DNA of 64,000 bases from JBFWVR01 sp050246635 (GCA_050246635.1 JBFWVR010000018.1:68869-132868); one strand, 5' to 3'; positions 14,172-25,465 are shown, numbered from the stretch's first letter. Notes: generated by a model from the sequence alone, not told the origin. Numbers and translations are program-made.

Positions 14172-16157
14172 GTGCGCAAGAAGCTGGGTGAAACCCTGAT
14201 CCAGGCGGGGCTCATCACCGAAGACGACCTCCGGACCGCGCTTGCCGAGCACAAGCGCACCGGGGAGCGGCTCGGCGCGGTGCTCGTGCGCATGAACCTC
14301 GCCACCGAGCGCCAGATTGCCAAGGCCCTCGCCTACCAGCTCGGCTTCCCGTACCTGAACCTCGGCGAGACCCCCCCGGACCCGGGCGTCGTCACCCTGA
14401 TTCCCAAGGAGGTCGCGCTCAAGCGCTCCTGCGTCGCGGTCCGCCTCGAGAAGAACCTGCTGACGGTCGCCATGGCCGACCCGCTGCTGTTCAGCCTGGT
14501 GCAGGACCTGGAATTCCAGACGGGATATCGCATCAAGCAGGTCGTCGCGACCCGGGCCGACATCCTCGAGGCGATTGGTGCCGGATATCCCGACAAGGCC
14601 CTCATGCGGCCCGGCACGACGCCATCGTCGGCGCCGGTCCAGCGGCTGACGGCTCGCAGCGCCACCCCGCCAGGGGAGCGGGGCCTCGCGCGTCGCGGGG
14701 ACGACGATCCGTTCGAGCCCATCGCGGGCCTGAAGGAGCGGAGCGAGGCCGCGCCCATCATCGATCTCGTGGACCTCGTGGTGAAGAGCGCCATCAAGGC
14801 GGCCGCGAGCGACATCCATATCGAGCCGATGGAGAAGGGCGTCCTCATCCGGCACCGGCTCGACGGCCTGCTCAAGGAGGTGATGGACCTTCCGAAGTGG
14901 GTGCACGAGGGCCTCATCGCGCGCCTCAAGATCATGTCGGGCATGGACATCGCGGAGAAGCGCCTGCCCCAGGACGGGCGCATCCGCGTGGCGACGGACG
15001 AGGGGCGCGAGGTCGACTTCCGCGCCTCGACCCTGCGCACGCTGCACGGCGAGAAGATGGTGCTCCGCCTGCTGGATCACCAGCGCGGCGTGCCGCCGCT
15101 CGAGGAGCTGGGGTTCTCGGCCGCCGCGCTCGCCGAGCTCCGCCAGTTCCTGCGGTTCCAGCACGGCATGATCCTGGTCGTCGGGCCCACCGGCAGCGGC
15201 AAGACCACCACGCTCTGTTCCGCGCTCGTGGCGATGCAGTCGGAGCGCACGAACATCATCACGATCGAGGACCCGATCGAGTACCAGCTGCCGGGCGTGA
15301 ACCAGACGCAGGTCAACGACAAGATCAAGTTGACCTTCGCGAGCGCGCTGCGCTCGATCCTGCGGCAGGATCCCGACGTGATCCTGGTCGGCGAGATTCG
15401 CGATCAGGAGACGGCGCGCATCGCGGCGCAGGCGGCCCAGACGGGCCACCTCGTGCTCTCCACCCTGCACACCGACGATGCGCCGTCGGCGGTCACGCGG
15501 CTGCAGGACATCGGCATCGAGCCGTACGTCATTGCCTCGGCCACGATCGGGATCGTCGCGCAACGCCTGCTCCGGCGCCTCTGCCCGGCGTGCCGGCGGC
15601 AGTACACGCCCCCGCCGGACGTGTTGCGCGCCCTGAACATGAGCGAGGCCGACGCGGACGCGCAGCCCTTCTATCGCGCGGTGGGCTGCGAGCAGTGCAA
15701 CCAGACCGGCTACCGGGGGCGCGTGGGCGTCTACGAGGTGCTGCGCGTGAACGAGCGGGTGCGCCGCCTGATCGCGCAGCGGGCTTCGGAGGACGCCGTG
15801 CGTGAGATGGCGCAGGCGACCGGCATGACGACGCTCGCGGAGGACGCGCTGGCGAAGGTGCGGGCCGGCGTGACGACGGCCGAGGAACTGCTGCGCGTCG
15901 TGACCGAGGTGCGCGAGATGCGCTCGGCCTGCCCCGGCTGCGGCGTGACGGTCGGCCTCGACTTCGTGGCCTGCCCCGCGTGTGGCCGCCGGCTCAGTGG
16001 CGGCTGCCCGAGCTGTGGGCGCGCGCTGCAGCCCGGCTGGTCGTTCTGCCCGTACTGCGCGCGCAGCACCGAGCCGCGGCGCGAACGCCGCCTGCGCGAA
16101 CGTGAGCGGCGTGAGCTGCCCTCGTCCAACGTCGCGGAGTTCAAGAAAGGGTTGTGA
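14172..16157 (+). CDS. pilB: PilB/GspE-type secretion ATPase with N-terminal MshEN-like domain and C-terminal zinc ribbons
   Basis: 661 aa, GTG start after GGCAGGA. Residues ~1-60 carry two half-motifs of the MshEN c-di-GMP-binding domain (KLGETLIQAGLITEDDLRTA and RLGAVLVRMNLATERQIAKA). The core ATPase follows: SDIHIEP, Walker A GPTGSGKTT near residue 338, the Asp box (TIEDPIEYQLPG), Walker B DVILVGEIRD and the His box (GHLVLSTLHTDDA). A CPAC...CEQC metal site near 470-500 is normal for GspE/PilB. After residue ~585 there is an additional region with four CxxC pairs (CPGCG, CPACG, CPSCG, CPYC), a double zinc ribbon not usual in this family. It drives type IV pilus extension or type II secretion. 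It overlaps the J-domain gene. Confidence 0.92.
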   Translation: MRKKLGETLIQAGLITEDDLRTALAEHKRTGERLGAVLVRMNLATERQIAKALAYQLGFPYLNLGETPPDPGVVTLIPKEVALKRSCVAVRLEKNLLTVAMADPLLFSLVQDLEFQTGYRIKQVVATRADILEAIGAGYPDKALMRPGTTPSSAPVQRLTARSATPPGERGLARRGDDDPFEPIAGLKERSEAAPIIDLVDLVVKSAIKAAASDIHIEPMEKGVLIRHRLDGLLKEVMDLPKWVHEGLIARLKIMSGMDIAEKRLPQDGRIRVATDEGREVDFRASTLRTLHGEKMVLRLLDHQRGVPPLEELGFSAAALAELRQFLRFQHGMILVVGPTGSGKTTTLCSALVAMQSERTNIITIEDPIEYQLPGVNQTQVNDKIKLTFASALRSILRQDPDVILVGEIRDQETARIAAQAAQTGHLVLSTLHTDDAPSAVTRLQDIGIEPYVIASATIGIVAQRLLRRLCPACRRQYTPPPDVLRALNMSEADADAQPFYRAVGCEQCNQTGYRGRVGVYEVLRVNERVRRLIAQRASEDAVREMAQATGMTTLAEDALAKVRAGVTTAEELLRVVTEVREMRSACPGCGVTVGLDFVACPACGRRLSGGCPSCGRALQPGWSFCPYCARSTEPRRERRLRERERRELPSSNVAEFKKGL

Positions 16158-16939
16158 AGACCCACTACGAGCTGCTCGGCATCGAGCCGTCCGCCGACCT
16201 CGAGACCATCAAGACGGCATTCCGGCGCGAGATCGCGCGGTATCACCCCGACAAGGTCATGCACCTGGGCCAGGAGTTCCAGGAGATGGCCGCCGCCAGG
16301 GCCGCGGAGCTGACGGCCGCCTACAAGACCCTGACCGATCCCGCCCAGCGGGAGGCCTACGACGAGGCGCTCGCGGTCGCCCCCGAGCCCGCCGCGCCCG
16401 ACGTGCCGCCGCCCTCCGAACCGGTCGTCCCCCCGCCTCCGGAGCCGGAGCCGCCGCCGGCGGCCGCGGCCCGGATGTTCGAGCGGGAGCGGGCCGGCCG
16501 GGACTCGATCCTGCGCCGTGCCGTCCTGGCGCGGGTCAGGGAACGCGTGGTGCGCCTGGTGGGCGACGTGGAGTCGCCTGACGTGCGCGGGTTCGACCTG
16601 GCCCTCCTGCCGCAGGCCCGGGCTCGTTTCCTGTCGCGGCCGGGCGCCCGCGTGCTGGTCCGGCTCGAGTCGGCGATCACGCCCGCCCTGGTCAGTGACG
16701 TGCTCGGCGCCGCGGGGCGCCTGGCGGCCGGGGACCCGAGGGGGCCCGTGGTCGTCCTGCTGTTCGGCAGCGAGTTCCCGCCACAGCGGGACCTGGTCCA
16801 GGCCGTCTCGGCGCACCAGCGTCGCGGTGCCCAGGCGCCTTCGCTCGTGCTCGTGGATGCCAGGGACTGGACCGTGCGACTGGCGGAGGTCACGGCCCCT
16901 GCAGCGAAGCGGGTCGTGGAGGCGATCAGTGGCGCCTGA
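16154..16939 (+). CDS. J-domain (DnaJ-like) protein
   Basis: 261 aa. Its GTG at 16154 overlaps the TGA of the pilus ATPase gene, so the two are translationally coupled. Residues 1-70 are a J domain (HYELLGIEPSADLETIKTAFRREIARYHPDK) with HPD at 31-33, the motif that stimulates DnaK ATPase. A Pro/Glu-rich linker at ~76-105 precedes a C-terminal alpha/beta domain (~120-261, with GPVVVLLFGSEFPP and SLVLVDARDW) that I do not recognise. It has no Gly/Phe or zinc-finger region, so it is not general DnaJ. Coupling to a PilB-like ATPase suggests a role in its assembly or remodelling. Confidence 0.85.
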   Translation: MKTHYELLGIEPSADLETIKTAFRREIARYHPDKVMHLGQEFQEMAAARAAELTAAYKTLTDPAQREAYDEALAVAPEPAAPDVPPPSEPVVPPPPEPEPPPAAAARMFERERAGRDSILRRAVLARVRERVVRLVGDVESPDVRGFDLALLPQARARFLSRPGARVLVRLESAITPALVSDVLGAAGRLAAGDPRGPVVVLLFGSEFPPQRDLVQAVSAHQRRGAQAPSLVLVDARDWTVRLAEVTAPAAKRVVEAISGA

Positions 16940-16981
16940 ACACGGGAAGTAAGAAGGCAGAAGGCAGAAAAGGGGATCGCG

Positions 16982-17003
16982 GCGGCCGGAACCACCCGGC
17001 CGC
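16982..17003. terminator. GC-rich hairpin without a U-tract
   Basis: GCGGCCGG at 16982-16989 pairs with CCGGCCGC at 16996-17003 around a 6-nt loop. It lies between the J-domain gene and the ABC gene. There is no T-run after it, so termination is only a possibility. Confidence 0.4.
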
Positions 17004-17039
17004 TCCGAACGTCCATCCCTATGGGAGACTGAACGCCGT

Positions 17040-17753
17040 ATGGCCCTGATCGAGACGCGTGACCTGTGGAAGACCTACCAGATGGGCGACGAGGAGATCC
17101 ACGCCCTGCGGGGGGTGTCGATTCAGATCGAACGGGGCGAGTACGTCGCCATCATGGGGCCGTCGGGGTCCGGCAAGTCCACGCTCATGAACCTGATCGG
17201 CTGCCTCGACACGCCGTCGAAGGGCACCTACCTCCTGAACGGCAAGGAGGTCAGCCAGATGGACGACAACGAGCTGGCCCGGGTCCGCAACGAGGAAATC
17301 GGGTTCGTCTTCCAGACGTTCAACCTGCTCCCACGCGCCTCGGCGCTCCACAACGTCGAGCTGCCGCTCGTCTATGGGGGCGTGGCGAAGAAGGACCGGC
17401 TGGAGCGGGCACAGGCGGCGCTCGACAAGGTCGAGCTCGGGCACCGCGTGCATCACCGGCCGAACGAGCTCTCCGGCGGGCAGCGCCAGCGCGTCGCCAT
17501 CGCCAGGGCGCTGGTCAACAACCCGTCGATCCTGCTCGCAGACGAGCCCACCGGCAACCTCGACTCGAAGACCGGCGTCGAGATCATGGCGCTCTTCGAG
17601 CGGCTCCACGCGTCGGGCAACACCATCGTGCTCGTGACGCACGAGCCGGACATCGCAGGGCACGCGCACCGCGTGATCGCGATCCGCGACGGACAGGTCG
17701 AACGCGACGAGCGGCAGTCGCCGCTGCCGGTCGGCGCCGCCGCGCACCCCTAG
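17040..17753 (+). CDS. ABC transporter ATP-binding protein (LolD/MacB type)
   Basis: 237 aa. Walker A GPSGSGKST near residue 39, Q-loop FVFQTFNLLPRASALHNVELP, signature LSGGQRQRVAIARAL, Walker B ILLADEPTGNLDSKTG and H-loop LVTHEPD are all intact. The N-terminal LIETRDLWKTYQMGDEEIHALRGVS and the NLDS/T sequence mark the MacB/LolD/FtsE-like group, which power periplasmic extrusion or lipoprotein release with a four-helix permease. No permease gene is adjacent, which is unusual because these genes normally pair. The permease may be encoded elsewhere. Confidence 0.9.
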   Translation: MALIETRDLWKTYQMGDEEIHALRGVSIQIERGEYVAIMGPSGSGKSTLMNLIGCLDTPSKGTYLLNGKEVSQMDDNELARVRNEEIGFVFQTFNLLPRASALHNVELPLVYGGVAKKDRLERAQAALDKVELGHRVHHRPNELSGGQRQRVAIARALVNNPSILLADEPTGNLDSKTGVEIMALFERLHASGNTIVLVTHEPDIAGHAHRVIAIRDGQVERDERQSPLPVGAAAHP

Positions 17754-17779
17754 TGCCGCTGAAAGCCCGGCATCACCGC

Positions 17780-17821
17780 CGGCCGCGCCGGCGCCGCGGC
17801 CGACGTCTGGCGCGGCCAGAC
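17780..17821. terminator. Two adjacent hairpins between convergent ABC genes
   Basis: CGGCCGCG/CGCGGCCG (17780-17787 with 17795-17802) is followed by GTCTGG/CCAGAC (17805-17810 with 17816-17821). They lie in the 174-bp gap between the stops of two convergent genes, where a bidirectional terminator is expected. No T-tract is visible. Confidence 0.45.
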
Positions 17822-17927
17822 ATCCGCATCGGCCCCTGAGCCAACACGGTGCCGTGGACGCCGCGCGGCGGTCAGGAACCGTCGCCTCGACACAGGCGCC
17901 CGGCCGTGCCGCCGCCACGCTCCCTGA

Positions 17928-18802
17928 TCACACCGCCGCGAAGTGGCCCGGCTCGACTTCCACGAGCGGGGCGTCGTGATTGACGGTGGATGGATCCAGC
18001 TCGATGCGCTGGCGTCGTGCGGCCGGATCGATCACGGGCACCGCGGAGAGCAGCGCCTGGGTGTACGGGTGCAGCGGCCGCTCGAACAGGCGGGACGTCT
18101 CGCCCATCTCGACGATCCGGCCCAGGTACATCACCGCCACGCGCTGGCAGATGTGGCCCACGAGCCGCAGGTCGTGGGCGATGAACAGGTAGGTGAGCTT
18201 CAGCTGTTCCTGCAGGTCCATCAGCAGGTTGACGACCTGCGCCTGGATCGAGACGTCGAGTGCCGACACGGGCTCGTCCGCGATGACGAACGACGGGTTC
18301 AGCGCCAGCGCGCGCGCCAGCCCGATCCGTTGCCGCTGGCCGCCACTGAACTCGTGCGGGAACCGTTCGAGCTGCGCGGGATCCAGGCCCACCAGCCGGA
18401 ACAGCTCCGCCACGCGGTCCCGCCGCTCCGCGCGCGACCCGAGGCGATGGATCACCAGCGGCTCCTCGACGATCGCGCCGGCCCGCATGCGCGGGTTGAG
18501 CGACGAGTACGGATCCTGGAAGACCATCTGCATGTCGCGCCGCGCCGCGCGCAGGCGGGCCGCGCCGAACGCCAGGACGTCCTCGCCGCGGAAGTGCACC
18601 TCTCCCGCGGTCGGCTCGATCAGCCGCAGCATCGACCGGCCGGTCGTGCTCTTGCCGCTGCCCGACTCGCCGACGAGGCCGAACGTCTCGCCTTCGTGCA
18701 CCGTGAAGCTCACGCCGTCCACGGCCTTCACCACCGACTTCTGGCGGAACAGCCCGCCGCGCACGAAGTGCTTCGTCAGGTTGCGGACCTCCACGAGCGG
18801 CG

Positions 18803-18806
<4 letters not shown>
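17928..18806 (-). CDS. Oligopeptide/dipeptide ABC transporter ATP-binding protein (OppF/DppF type)
   Basis: 292 aa from a GTG at 18806 that overlaps the stop of the next ATPase gene upstream (GTGA). Walker A GLVGESGSGKST, signature FSGGQRQRIGLARAL, Walker B FVIADEPVSALDVSIQAQ and the C-terminal LFERPLHPYTQALLSAVP typical of Opp/Dpp ATPases are intact. GGLFRQKSVVKAVDGVSF at the start marks the F-type partner. Together with the gene at 18803-19804 it forms the heterodimeric motor of an importer. No permease or binding-protein gene is in the window. Confidence 0.9.
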
Positions 18807-19804
<998 letters not shown>

Positions 19805-19821
19805 GGGTGCGGGTGGCGCGC

Positions 19822-21405
<1,584 letters not shown>

Positions 21406-21511
21406 TTTACCCAGTCGCCCGAAGCCGCGCGGGATCAACCACCTACGGGACGGGCGGGCGCTATTAGCGGTGCCAGTTCGCACAGCAGACACAAGTTATA
21501 GCGTTCTTGGC

Positions 21512-21540
21512 TTGACAGCCCACGGGGGCGTCCATAGAAT
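21512..21540 (+). promoter_or_regulatory. Strong sigma-70-type promoter with long leader
   Basis: A consensus TTGACA (21512-21517), 17-nt spacer and TAGAAT (21535-21540). The predicted start near 21547 leaves a leader of about 129 nt before the ATG at 21676. Confidence 0.75.
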
Positions 21541-21675
21541 GGCCCCAGAATTCCCCGCAACCTAAGTCCCACCGTATGACGACTTTACGCCGAGACCCTC
21601 CTGCCGCCCGGTGGAGCAGCGTGTCGGCACCCTGCCCCGGCATCCCGGCCCGGCGGCGCCTGAGGAGGGAAATCC

Positions 21676-21987
21676 ATGGATGACGTCGTGAACCGGTTCG
21701 CGCGAGAGCTGGCCGACGCCATTGCCGCGGCAGTGGCCGAGAACCCGGAAGTCGAAGCGTGCCGGGCGCGGGCCCGCGCGGAAGGCTACGAGATGAAGGT
21801 GACGCTCGAAGCCGTGGTGGGCTTCGTCAACCGGACGTCGGCCGCGCCGGCGGCCGACGGCGAGCCGACGGCCGTGGCGGCCGCGCGCGTGCAGAAACGC
21901 GCGGCGGAGATGACGGCGAACGACCGCCGCTTCCTGCGGTCGCTGCGCATCGCGTCCGGCGACGCAACGGCCGAGAAGCCCAGCTAG
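21676..21987 (+). CDS. Small hypothetical protein
   Basis: 103 aa with a very good ribosome-binding site (GAGGAGGGAAATCC before the ATG). It is charged and probably helical: an N-terminal helix (VVNRFARELADAIAAAVAEN), a strand-like YEMKVTLEAVVGFV, a Pro/Ala linker and a basic helix (ANDRRFLRSLRI). It has no signal, membrane segment or metal motif. I do not recognise the family. A near-consensus promoter and a ~129-nt leader suggest strong or regulated expression. It is divergent from the mutase gene and convergent with gpmA. Confidence 0.75.
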   Translation: MDDVVNRFARELADAIAAAVAENPEVEACRARARAEGYEMKVTLEAVVGFVNRTSAAPAADGEPTAVAAARVQKRAAEMTANDRRFLRSLRIASGDATAEKPS

Positions 21988-22054
21988 GCGCGCGGAGGCC
22001 CGGGGCTGCCGCGGCCGCATCGTCGTGGCGGCCGGGAGGGTCCCGTCGGTTCGT

Positions 22055-22081
22055 CCGGGGGCCGCTACGCGCGGCCCCCGG
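22055..22081. terminator. Perfect 11-bp hairpin overlapping the gpmA stop codon
   Basis: CCGGGGGCCGC (22055-22065) pairs exactly with GCGGCCCCCGG (22071-22081) around TACGC. It lies at the meeting point of two convergent genes and includes the gpmA stop codon at 22065-22067. No T-tract is seen on either side. Confidence 0.6.
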
Positions 22082-22814
22082 CCTGTCGGGCCACGGCGTC
22101 TGCCGCGGCCTTTGCCGCCTCGGGGTCCCCGAGGTAGAAGTGCCGGATCGGCTTCAGCGCCCCATCCAACTCGTACACCAGCGGGATCCCCGTCGGGATG
22201 TTCAACCCGACGATGTCCGTCTCCGAGACGTTGTCGAGGTACTTCACGAGCGCCCGCAGCGAGTTGCCGTGCGCGGCGATGAGGATCCGCTGGCCGCCCT
22301 GGATGGCCGGGGCCAGCGTGCCGTGCCAGTAGGGCAGGAACCGGGCGACCGTGTCCTTGAGGGACTCGGTGAGCGGCAGGTCGCCTGGAGGCATCGACGC
22401 GTAACGCCGATCGTGTGAGGGGTGCCGCGGATCGTCCGGCGTGAGGGCCGGCGGCGGGATGTCGTAGCTGCGCCGCCAGATCTTGACCTGCGCCTCGCCG
22501 TGCTCCTGGGCGGTCTCCGCCTTGTTGAGTCCCTGGAGTGCGCCGTAGTGCCGCTCGTTGAGCCGCCAGTGACGCTCCACCGGGATCCAGAGCAGGTCGA
22601 GTTCGTCCAGGGCCATCCAGCAGGTGCGGATGGCGCGTTTCAGCACCGAGGTATAGGCGCGGTCGAAGACGTAGCCGCCGTCCTTGAGCAGCCGCCCGGC
22701 CTCGAGCGCTTCCTCCCGGCCCTTCTCGCTCAGGTCGACATCGGTCCAGCCCGTGAACCGGTTCTCGCGGTTCCAGGTGGACTCCCCGTGGCGAAGCAGC
22801 ACGACTGTGTGCAT
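22065..22814 (-). CDS. gpmA: 2,3-bisphosphoglycerate-dependent phosphoglycerate mutase
   Basis: 249 aa, the normal length. It interconverts 3- and 2-phosphoglycerate. The phosphohistidine motif LLRHGESTWNRENRFTGWTDV is at the N-terminus, followed by ERHYGALQGLNK and AAHGNSLRALVKYL with the second catalytic His. The ATG at 22814 (MHTVVLLRHGE) matches family N-termini; the GTG at 22823 overlaps the eno stop codon. It directly follows eno, which uses its product, so the two form a glycolytic pair. Confidence 0.94.
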   Translation of the reverse strand: MHTVVLLRHGESTWNRENRFTGWTDVDLSEKGREEALEAGRLLKDGGYVFDRAYTSVLKRAIRTCWMALDELDLLWIPVERHWRLNERHYGALQGLNKAETAQEHGEAQVKIWRRSYDIPPPALTPDDPRHPSHDRRYASMPPGDLPLTESLKDTVARFLPYWHGTLAPAIQGGQRILIAAHGNSLRALVKYLDNVSETDIVGLNIPTGIPLVYELDGALKPIRHFYLGDPEAAKAAADAVARQAGGRA

Positions 22815-22819
22815 GGCGG

Positions 22820-24112
22820 TCACCCCAGCTGCTTGATGGCACCGGCGCCGGCGTACCGGGCGGCGGTCCCGAGCGCCTCCTCGATGCGGAGGAGCTGGTT
22901 GTACTTCGCCACGCGGTCGCTGCGTGACGCCGAACCGGTCTTGATCTGCCCGGCTGCGGTGCCGACGGCGAGGTCGGCAATCGTGGCGTCTTCGGTCTCG
23001 CCGGAGCGGTGGGAGATGACGCTCGCGTAGCCGGCCGTGCTGGCCATGGCGATGGCATCGAGGGTCTCGGTGACGGTGCCGATCTGGTTGAGCTTCACCA
23101 GCACCGCGTTCGCGACGCCGTCCGCGATGCCCTTCTTCAAGATGGCGGGGTTGGTCACGAACACGTCGTCGCCGACGATCTGCACCTTGTCGCCGAGGGC
23201 GGCCGTGAGCTTCGCCCAGCCGTCCCAGTCGCCTTCGGCGCAGCCGTCCTCGATCGAGAGGATCGGGTACTGCCGCACCCAGTCGGCGTAGAGCGCGACC
23301 ATGCCATCGGCGTCCCGTGTGGCCTCGCCGGACTTGCGGAACTCGTACTTCCCGTCCTTCCAGAGCTCGCTGGAGGCGACGTCGAGGGCGATGTGCACGT
23401 TGCCGCCGGCCGTGTACCCGGCCTTGCCGATCGCCTCGAGCACGACCTCGACCGCCTCCTGGTTCGATCGCAGGCTGGGGGCGAACCCGCCCTCGTCGCC
23501 GACGCCCGTGGAGAGGCCGCGCGCCTTCAGGATCGCGCGCAGCGCGTGGAAGATCTCGGCGCCGGCGCGCAGGGCCTCGCTGAAGCGCGGGAACCCCACC
23601 GGCATCACCATGAACTCCTGGAAGTCCACGTTGGAGTCGGCGTGGGCGCCGCCGTTCAGGATGTTCATCATCGGCACGGGCAGCATGTACTCGGCCGGTC
23701 GGCCGGCCACGGCCGCGACGTGGGCGTAGAGGGGCTGGCTGGCGGCCGCGGCGGCGGCCTTGAGTGCCGCCATCGAGATCCCGAGCAGCGCGTTCGCGCC
23801 GAGCCGGCTCTTGGTGGGCGTGCCGTCGAGCGCGATCATCGCCTCGTCCAGCTCGCGCTGGCTGAGCTCGCGGCCGGTCACCGCGGAAGCGAGCTCGCCG
23901 TTCACGTGGCCAACGGCCTTCGTCACGCCCTTGCCGAGGTAGCGCTGCTTGTCGCCGTCGCGCAGTTCGAGCGCCTCGCGCTCGCCGGTGGAGGCACCGG
24001 ATGGGACCGCCGCGCGGCCGGTTGCGCCGCCGTCGAGCTGGACGTCGACCTCAATCGTCGGGTTGCCGCGGGAGTCGAGGATCTCCCGGCCGTGCACGTG
24101 TGTGATCTTCAC
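22820..24112 (-). CDS. eno: Enolase
   Basis: 430 aa. It dehydrates 2-phosphoglycerate to phosphoenolpyruvate. Features include GREILDSRGNPTIEVDV at the N-terminus, PSGASTGEREALELRDGD, GGAHADSNVDFQEFMVMP, the Mg2+-binding SIEDGCAEGDWDGW, VGDDVFVTNP and the catalytic Lys region VLVKLNQIGTVTETLDA, then SHRSGETEDATIADLAVG. All active-site segments are intact. It overlaps the possible GTG start of gpmA, indicating tight coupling. Confidence 0.97.
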   Translation of the reverse strand: MKITHVHGREILDSRGNPTIEVDVQLDGGATGRAAVPSGASTGEREALELRDGDKQRYLGKGVTKAVGHVNGELASAVTGRELSQRELDEAMIALDGTPTKSRLGANALLGISMAALKAAAAAASQPLYAHVAAVAGRPAEYMLPVPMMNILNGGAHADSNVDFQEFMVMPVGFPRFSEALRAGAEIFHALRAILKARGLSTGVGDEGGFAPSLRSNQEAVEVVLEAIGKAGYTAGGNVHIALDVASSELWKDGKYEFRKSGEATRDADGMVALYADWVRQYPILSIEDGCAEGDWDGWAKLTAALGDKVQIVGDDVFVTNPAILKKGIADGVANAVLVKLNQIGTVTETLDAIAMASTAGYASVISHRSGETEDATIADLAVGTAAGQIKTGSASRSDRVAKYNQLLRIEEALGTAARYAGAGAIKQLG

Positions 24113-24190
24113 CTGGGCTCTCCTGTGTCACGGGGCGAGGCGCGGGGCCTCAGCCGGCCGAAGCGGGATGGATGAGAACACTCAAGCGTA

Positions 24191-25465
24191 TCAGAGCCGC
24201 CGATCCGTGCTCGCCTCACGCTGCAGCGCGTCGTCCGCGATCGGGCCGATGTACGGCTCGTCGCGCGCCGTGACGACGACCACGCCGCCCTCGGTCACGG
24301 TGTGGCGCTTGCGGTCTTCCTCGGGGTGGAACCCGATCAGCGCGCCGCGGGGAATCAACGTGTCGCGGTCGACAATCGCCCGGCGGACGCGGGCATGCCG
24401 GCCGACACGCACGCCTGGCATGAGGATCGACTCCTCGATGACCGAGAAGCTGTGGGCCCGGACGTTCGGGCAGAGGATGCTGCCGCGCACGCGGCTGCCC
24501 GACACGATGCAGCCGGGCGAGATGATCGAGTCCACCGCCTCGCCGCGCCGCTCGTCCTCGGCGAAGACGAACTTCGCCGGTGGCGCCTGGGGCTGGTAGG
24601 TACGCACCGGCCAGTCCGGGTCGTACATGTTGAACTCCGGGTTGACCCGGCACAGGTCCATGCTCGCCTCGTAGTAGGCGTCGAGCGTGCCGATGTCGCG
24701 CCAGTACTTCGCCGCCTTCTTGTTCTCGTCGTAGAACGAGTAGGCGTAGGCGCGCCCTTCGGGCAGCAGCGCCGGGATGATGTTCCGCCCGAAGTCGTGC
24801 CGGCTGTCGGCGCGCGCCGCGTCGGCCTCGAGGCTGCGGGTCAGCGTCTCCATGTCGAAGACGTAGATGCCCATGGAGGCCAGCGCCAGGCCGGGCTGGC
24901 CCGGCATCGGGCTCGGGTCGGGCGGCTTCTCGTCGAAGCCGATCACGCGGTCGGTCTCGTCGACGGTGACGATGCCGAAGCGGTGGCCGTCGGCGATCGG
25001 CACCTCGATGGTCGCGAGCGTCACGGCAGCCCCCTTGTCGATGTGGTACCGGAGCATGCGCCGGTAGTCCATCTTGTAGAGGTGGTCGCCGGCCAGGACG
25101 ACCACCCACCGGGGCTCCTCGCGCACGATGGAGTAGAGGTTCTGGTAGACCGCGTCGGCCGTGCCCAGGTACCACTGCTCGCCGACGCGCTTCTGCGGCG
25201 GGAGGATCTCGACGAACTCCCCGAGCTCCTCGGAGACGATGCTCCAGCCCAGGCGGATGTGCCGGTTGAGCGAGAGCGACTTGTACTGGGTGGCGATGAA
25301 GACGCGCCGCAGCCCCGAGTTGATGCAGTTGCTGAGGACGAAATCGATGATCCGGTAGGGGCCGCCGAAGTACACGGCGGGTTTCGCGCGCTCCCGCGTG
25401 AGGGGGGCGAGCCGCTCGCCGACGCCGCCGGCGAGCACGATTACGAGGACGTCGTCGTGGAGCAT
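24191..25465 (-). CDS. glgC: Glucose-1-phosphate adenylyltransferase
   Basis: 424 aa from the ATG at 25465; in-frame starts at 25528 (ATG) and 25597 (TTG) cannot be excluded because none has an ideal ribosome-binding site. It makes ADP-glucose for glycogen. Motifs: VIVLAGGVGERLAPLTRERAKPAVYFGG (nucleotide loop and activator region), WYLGTADAVYQNL, VVVLAGDHLYKMDY and YWRDIGTLDAYYEASMDL. The C-terminal left-handed beta-helix (IISPGCIVSGSRVRGSILCPNVR...) is complete. It lies upstream of eno-gpmA on the same strand. No glgA or glgB is present. Confidence 0.95.
   Translation of the reverse strand: MLHDDVLVIVLAGGVGERLAPLTRERAKPAVYFGGPYRIIDFVLSNCINSGLRRVFIATQYKSLSLNRHIRLGWSIVSEELGEFVEILPPQKRVGEQWYLGTADAVYQNLYSIVREEPRWVVVLAGDHLYKMDYRRMLRYHIDKGAAVTLATIEVPIADGHRFGIVTVDETDRVIGFDEKPPDPSPMPGQPGLALASMGIYVFDMETLTRSLEADAARADSRHDFGRNIIPALLPEGRAYAYSFYDENKKAAKYWRDIGTLDAYYEASMDLCRVNPEFNMYDPDWPVRTYQPQAPPAKFVFAEDERRGEAVDSIISPGCIVSGSRVRGSILCPNVRAHSFSVIEESILMPGVRVGRHARVRRAIVDRDTLIPRGALIGFHPEEDRKRHTVTEGGVVVVTARDEPYIGPIADDALQREASTDRRL

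Noticed and set aside
14172..16157. Calling the ATPase definitely type II secretion (gspE) rather than pilus (pilB)
   Set aside because: No gspD/F/G or pilC/pilT/pilQ neighbours are in the window, so the subtype is not decided by context. pilB is used for the MshEN-like head and nearby PilS/PilR-like pair, and should be read as provisional.
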